A stretch of 64,000 nucleotides of DNA from Propionivibrio hellwigii (GTDB lineage Bacteria > Pseudomonadota > Gammaproteobacteria > Burkholderiales > Rhodocyclaceae), in NCBI RefSeq assembly GCF_041770905.1, contig NZ_JBEUWX010000002.1, forward strand, positions 186,001 through 250,000, read 5' to 3'. The position numbers and the translations under genes were made by a program. The notes below the pieces were generated by a model. That model made no database searches, was not told where the DNA came from, and worked only from the letters and a program-made list of their open reading frames with translations. Positions within the stretch are counted from its first letter, which is position 1. Every line of letters begins with the position of its first letter. Below, one piece after another: positions 60,295-64,000 of the stretch.

Positions 60295-60610
60295 CGTCAC
60301 CGCTCTAGCCCGCGTAAAACGGGCTTCTCCGGCCAGGCAGGCCGGGAACCCGCGTGGAATAAGGGTTTCCGGAGCGCCTGCCCGCAAATGCCCGATTAAC
60401 GCGGGTTCCAGCGCTACCCTGCCTGAAACGCCCAAAAGACGTGGGCTTCAGCACCGCCCTGCCTGAAATGCCCAAAAGACGCGGGCTTCCGGCAAGCAAT
60501 TTTTGAGCGTTTAGCTGTCGATCAACCGGGGTGCGGCGGCGGTGGCTCCGGCTCAGCAGGCACTGGCGGTGGCTCCGCCGTTTTTGAGGAATGGCGCTTG
60601 CCGGCGCCGC
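60295..60610. repeat. Modular repeats and shared block
   Basis: ACCCGCGTGGAATAAGGGTT, CCCGATTAACGCGGGTT and CCCAAAAGACGTGGGCT modules are followed by GTTTAGCTGTCGATCAACCG, which also occurs at 58530 (CTGTCGATCAAACGG) and, as GGTTGATCGACGG, at 41033. The secF stop follows. Confidence 0.6.
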
Positions 60611-61555
60611 TCAGACGACGGCGCCTTCCGAGTTGGCGCCTTCAATGCCCTTTTTGGGCTTGATGAAGTGCTCGCGCTTGACGCCGAGCCACATGGCCAG
60701 CGGGCTGGCGACCAGTACCGAGGAGTAAATGCCGAAGCAGATGCCGATGGTCAGCGCCAGCGAGAAATTGTGCAGGGTTTCGCCGCCGAAAATGAACATC
60801 GACAGGACCATCGCCTGCGTGCTGCCGTGGGTGATGACGGTGCGCGAGATGGTGCTGGTGATGGCGTGGTTGATGGCTTGCGGCGTCGTCAGGCCGCGCA
60901 CCTTGGTGAAGGTTTCGCGCACGCGGTCAAAGACGATAACTGATTCATTGACCGAGTAGCCGAGCACGGCGAGCACGGCCGCCAGGACGGAGAGCGAAAA
61001 TTCCCACTGGAAGAAGGCGAAACAGCCCAGGATGATGATGATGTCGTGTAGGTTGGCGACGATCGCCGCCACGGAGAAGCGCCACTCGAAACGAAAGGCC
61101 AAGTAGCTGACGATGCCGATGACGACGACAAGGAGCGCCATGGCGCCGCTTTCGGCCAGTTCGCGGCCGACCTGCGGGCCGACGAATTCGACGCGCTGCA
61201 AGGTCGCGCCGGGGGCTTCTGCATTCAGCGTCTTCATGACTTCTTCGCCCATCTTGGCGGAGTTCTGTTCTTCCTTGAGCGGCAGGCGGATCATGACGTC
61301 GCGGCTGGAGCCGAAATTCTGCACGGCAACGTCGTTGTAGCCGGCGCGGGTCATGCCAGTGCGGATTTTTTCCAGATCGGCCGCCTGTTCGTAGCTGACC
61401 TCGATCAGCGTGCCGCCGGTGAATTCGACGGAAAGGTGCAGTCCGCGGTGAAAGAGAAAGAATGCGGCCAGGATGAAGGTGATCAGTGAGATGACGTTGA
61501 ACACCGGCGCATAGTGCATGAACGGAATATCTTTTTTGATGCGGAAAAATTCCAT
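60611..61555 (-). CDS. secF: Protein translocase subunit SecF
   Basis: The 314-residue inner-membrane protein works with SecD to pull exported proteins through SecYEG using the proton gradient. It has a first membrane helix (about 15-35), the periplasmic domain with VEFTGGTLIEVSYEQ, and five more helices including LAVLGYSVNESVIVFDRVRE. AAGGATCG precedes the start. secD lies 12 bp upstream. Confidence 0.96.
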   Translation of the reverse strand: MEFFRIKKDIPFMHYAPVFNVISLITFILAAFFLFHRGLHLSVEFTGGTLIEVSYEQAADLEKIRTGMTRAGYNDVAVQNFGSSRDVMIRLPLKEEQNSAKMGEEVMKTLNAEAPGATLQRVEFVGPQVGRELAESGAMALLVVVIGIVSYLAFRFEWRFSVAAIVANLHDIIIILGCFAFFQWEFSLSVLAAVLAVLGYSVNESVIVFDRVRETFTKVRGLTTPQAINHAITSTISRTVITHGSTQAMVLSMFIFGGETLHNFSLALTIGICFGIYSSVLVASPLAMWLGVKREHFIKPKKGIEGANSEGAVV

Positions 61556-61567
61556 GAACGTCGATCC

Positions 61568-63454
61568 TTATTTTGCTGTTTTTGCCGTTGTCCGGGTGTC
61601 GTGATCAGGTTTCCAGACCTGCCCGATAGACAGCGATTCGATTTTGCGGCGGCGGCCGTAGATGAGGTTGACCAGTGCGCGCGAGACGGTGATCGATGAG
61701 AACAGCGAGGTGAGGATGCCGAGGCAGTGAACGACGGCAAAGCCGCGTACCGGCCCGGATCCGAAAATGAGCAGCGCGAGACCGGCGATCAGCGTGGTGA
61801 TGTTCGAGTCGAGAATCGTGTTGAAAGCGCGGTCGTAGCCCTGGAAGATGGCGGCGTGCGGTGTCAGCCCCTGCCGCAGCTCGTCGCGGATGCGCTCGTT
61901 GATCAGCACGTTGGAGTCGATCGCCATGCCCAGCGTCAGGGCAATGGCGGCGATGCCGGGCAGCGTCAGCGTCGCTTGCAGGAAGGAGAGCAGGGCGACC
62001 AGGAAGAGCAGGTTGGCGCTCAGGGCAATGACCGAGACGAGGCCGAACAGCATGTAGTACGCGATCATGAAAACGGCGATGACGACAAAGCCCCAGAGCG
62101 TGGAATGGAAACCTTTGCGGATGTTTTCGACGCCGAGACTGGGGCCGATGGTGCGTTCTTCGACGATTTCCATCGGTGCGGCCAGCGAGCCGGCGCGCAG
62201 CAGCAGGGCGACGTCGCTTGCTTCGCTGGAGCTCATGCGGCCGGAAATCTGGACGCGGCCGCCGCCGATTTCAGTGCGGATAACCGGCGCGGTGACGACT
62301 TCGCCCTTGCCTTTTTCGATGAGCAGGATCGCCATCCGTTTGCCGACGTTTTCGCGCGTGATGTCGCGGAAAATGCGCGCGCCAGCCGAATCCAGCGTTA
62401 GATGCACGGCCGGTTCCTGTGTCTGGTTGTCGAAGCCGGCTTGGGCGTCGGTCAGACGGTCGCCGGTCAGGACAACCTGTTTCTTGACCAGCAGCGGATG
62501 GCCGCCACGCTCGACGTACAGCTCGGTGCCGAACGGCACCTGTCCGGTGAGCGCCGCTTCGAGCGCGCCCGGCGTGTCATCGACCATGCGAATTTCCAGC
62601 GTCGCCGTGCGGCCAAGAATGTCTTTGGCTTTGGCGGTGTCCTGCACGCCGGGCAGCTGAACGACGATGCGGTCGGCGCCTTGCTGGGTGATGACCGGCT
62701 CGGCCACGCCCAGTTCGTTGATCCGGTTATGCAGCGTGCCCATGTTCTGGCGGATGGCCGATTCCTGGATTTCTTTCAGCGCCGTCGGTTTGAGCGTAGC
62801 GTCCAGGCGCAGGTTGTCGCCGTCACCCTGTTCGGTCAGCGCCAGGCTGGGTTGGTCGTTTTCCAGCAAGGTACGCGCCTTGTTGCGGGTCTCGGCGTCA
62901 CGGAAACGGATGCTGATGCGTTCTCCTTCGCGGTTGATGCCGCTGTGGCGGATGTTTTTGTCACGCATCTGGCTGCGCAGGTCGGCGGCCAGCGAGTCGA
63001 GCCGTTTGGAGAGTGCGCCTTTCATGTCGACCTGGAGCAGAAAGTGCACGCCGCCGCGCAGGTCAAGCCCCAGGTACATGGGCAGCGCGTGCAGGCGGGT
63101 CAGCCATTGCGGCGAGCTGGAGAGCAGGTTGAGCGCAACGACGTATTCCGGATCGGCGGCGTTCGGGTTGAATTCTTTTTCGAGGATATCCTTGGCTTTG
63201 AGCTGGGTGTCGGTATCCTTGAAGCGCACCTTGACGCCGACCGTGTCGAGGAAGGTGCCGTCGTGCGCAATCGAGGCGGCCTGAAGCGCAGCCTCGGCGC
63301 GTTCGAGCGTCTTGCCATCGGTCTTGATCGTGGCCTTGGCGCTGGAGACTTGTACGGCGGGCGATTCGCCAAAAAAATTCGGCAGGGTGTAGATGAAGCC
63401 CAGCAGCAGGGCAATGGCGATAAGAATGTATTTCCAGAGCGGATAGCGGTTCAT
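61568..63454 (-). CDS. secD: Protein translocase subunit SecD
   Basis: The 628-residue protein starts with a membrane helix (YILIAIALLLGFIYTLPN), then a long periplasmic P1 region with GLDLRGGVHFLLQVD and, towards the second helix, GRVQISGRMSSSEASDVALL and LRAGSLAAPMEI. The C-terminal five helices contain LTLGMAIDSNVLINERIRDE. The length and order yajC-secD-secF are standard. Confidence 0.97.
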   Translation of the reverse strand: MNRYPLWKYILIAIALLLGFIYTLPNFFGESPAVQVSSAKATIKTDGKTLERAEAALQAASIAHDGTFLDTVGVKVRFKDTDTQLKAKDILEKEFNPNAADPEYVVALNLLSSSPQWLTRLHALPMYLGLDLRGGVHFLLQVDMKGALSKRLDSLAADLRSQMRDKNIRHSGINREGERISIRFRDAETRNKARTLLENDQPSLALTEQGDGDNLRLDATLKPTALKEIQESAIRQNMGTLHNRINELGVAEPVITQQGADRIVVQLPGVQDTAKAKDILGRTATLEIRMVDDTPGALEAALTGQVPFGTELYVERGGHPLLVKKQVVLTGDRLTDAQAGFDNQTQEPAVHLTLDSAGARIFRDITRENVGKRMAILLIEKGKGEVVTAPVIRTEIGGGRVQISGRMSSSEASDVALLLRAGSLAAPMEIVEERTIGPSLGVENIRKGFHSTLWGFVVIAVFMIAYYMLFGLVSVIALSANLLFLVALLSFLQATLTLPGIAAIALTLGMAIDSNVLINERIRDELRQGLTPHAAIFQGYDRAFNTILDSNITTLIAGLALLIFGSGPVRGFAVVHCLGILTSLFSSITVSRALVNLIYGRRRKIESLSIGQVWKPDHDTRTTAKTAK

Positions 63455-63523
63455 GGGGCGAAAAAGGGCAATAAATCAGGCGGCTGGGCGATGCGGCGCG
63501 GTGGAATTGAAGGTGGCGGGTGT

Positions 63524-63877
63524 TTAGGTATTTTTCGGCGTGCCCGCTGTTCCCGGTTTTTCCAGGGTTCCTTTGGGCAGAACGATGGCGACGGCCTCTT
63601 TTTTGAAGAGCACGTCAACGTTCTCGGCGATCGTGACGGTGATGAGGTCATCACTGACTTTGGCGATGCGGCCGGCCATACCGCTTTGCATGATGACTTC
63701 ATCGCCCTTCGCCAGCCCTTCGACCATTGTTTTGTGTTCCTTGGCCTTCTTGTTCTGCGGGCGAATGAAGAAGAAATACATGCCGGCGCACATCAGAATT
63801 ATGAGGAAAATCTGTTCAAAACCGCCGCCTGGCTGTGCGGCAGCCTGGGCTTGGGCATAAGCGGAGCTGATCAGCAC
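63524..63877 (-). CDS. yajC: Preprotein translocase subunit YajC
   Basis: The 117-residue protein has one membrane helix (FEQIFLIILMCAGMYFFFI) followed by the typical RPQNKKAKEHKTMVEGLAKGD and a small cytosolic domain. It associates with SecDF. The start is GTG 63877 with GGAGATTACC upstream; the short N-terminus AYAQAQAAAQPGGG is common in betaproteobacteria. It is the first gene of yajC-secD-secF. Confidence 0.96.
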   Translation of the reverse strand: MLISSAYAQAQAAAQPGGGFEQIFLIILMCAGMYFFFIRPQNKKAKEHKTMVEGLAKGDEVIMQSGMAGRIAKVSDDLITVTIAENVDVLFKKEAVAIVLPKGTLEKPGTAGTPKNT

Positions 63878-63908
63878 GGTAATCTCCTGAAAAAGGTCAA
63901 AAAAATAA

Positions 63909-63998
63909 TCAGCGGATTATATCACCCTGCTGCGCGCGCCCGGCGCGGAAACGCCGGGTGAAAGCCTCCAGGCCGCCCTCTGCGATCGCCGTGCGCAA
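63909..63998 (-). CDS. tgt: Queuine tRNA-ribosyltransferase, C-terminal end (partial)
   Basis: The frame entering from the right edge encodes LRTAIAEGGLEAFTRRF then RAGRAQQGDIIR and a stop. This resembles the end of bacterial Tgt (R.AI..G.F..F...F), and tgt is the usual gene upstream of yajC. Only 29 residues are inside the window, so this rests partly on gene order. Confidence 0.6.
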   Translation of the reverse strand: MRTAIAEGGLEAFTRRFRAGRAQQGDIIR

Positions 63999-64000
63999 TT

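Overview
Organism. The window carries a mostly GC-rich chromosome segment of a betaproteobacterium. Supporting this are the dapA-bamC-metallo-beta-lactamase order, the divergent bamD/rluD-pgeF pair, yajC-secD-secF behind a tgt end, the MoxR/DUF58/transglutaminase cluster, and DUF748, RmuC and DUF1178 genes of betaproteobacterial type. I cannot name the genus. The intergenic DNA is unusually rich in dispersed repeats, one family of which resembles the Correia elements of Neisseria, and one 2.4-kb insert looks directly Neisseria-derived.

Layout. 0.1-4.0 kb: CaiB/BaiF CoA-transferase, a divergent GntR/FCD regulator with a palindromic operator, and a fused DhaK-DhaL dihydroxyacetone kinase. 4.3-9.7 kb: leftward operon MoxR ATPase - DUF58 - TgpA-like transglutaminase - MltB. 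9.7-12.5 kb: dapA, bamC, YycJ-like hydrolase. 12.5-14 kb: repeats and a DUF192 gene. 14.4-20.6 kb: tRNA-Asp, glmM, ABC exporter, sodB, transglutaminase-fold protein. 21-25.4 kb: PhoH-like ATPase, peroxiredoxin, upp-uraA. 25.4-31.5 kb: repeats, hicAB, a GNAT gene, trpS, a small membrane-protein locus, an AhpD-like gene and tRNA-Leu(CAG). 31.6-34.9 kb: rnr-rlmB. 35-40.5 kb: six signal-peptide Sel1-repeat genes in tandem, with orphan C-terminal tails between them. 41.1-43.5 kb: the Neisseria-like insert between two transposase remnants. 43.5-46.6 kb: mutS and a META-domain lipoprotein. 47 kb: tRNA-Leu(UAA) split by a 238-nt group I intron, next to the remains of an RTX-type toxin locus. 48.3-54.7 kb: DUF1178, DUF748, rmuC, DUF3293. 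55.5-58.3 kb: bamD, rluD, pgeF. 59-60.1 kb: a seventh Sel1 gene in the opposite orientation. 60.6-64 kb: secF, secD, yajC and the end of tgt.

How the parts relate. Most genes are housekeeping: cell wall, outer-membrane assembly, protein export, RNA maturation and mismatch repair. The accessory biology lies in four layers: (1) the expanding Sel1 family, built from 108-bp repeats and from a reusable tail-promoter-signal-peptide cassette; (2) palindromic Correia-like elements, one of which splits the promoter of a Sel1 gene; (3) the DUS-bearing Neisseria-like insert; (4) two loci pairing a small membrane protein, possibly an immunity protein, with truncated secreted-toxin ends. The self-splicing intron in tRNA-Leu(UAA), with its core close to the Azoarcus tRNA-Ile intron, is the clearest single novelty.
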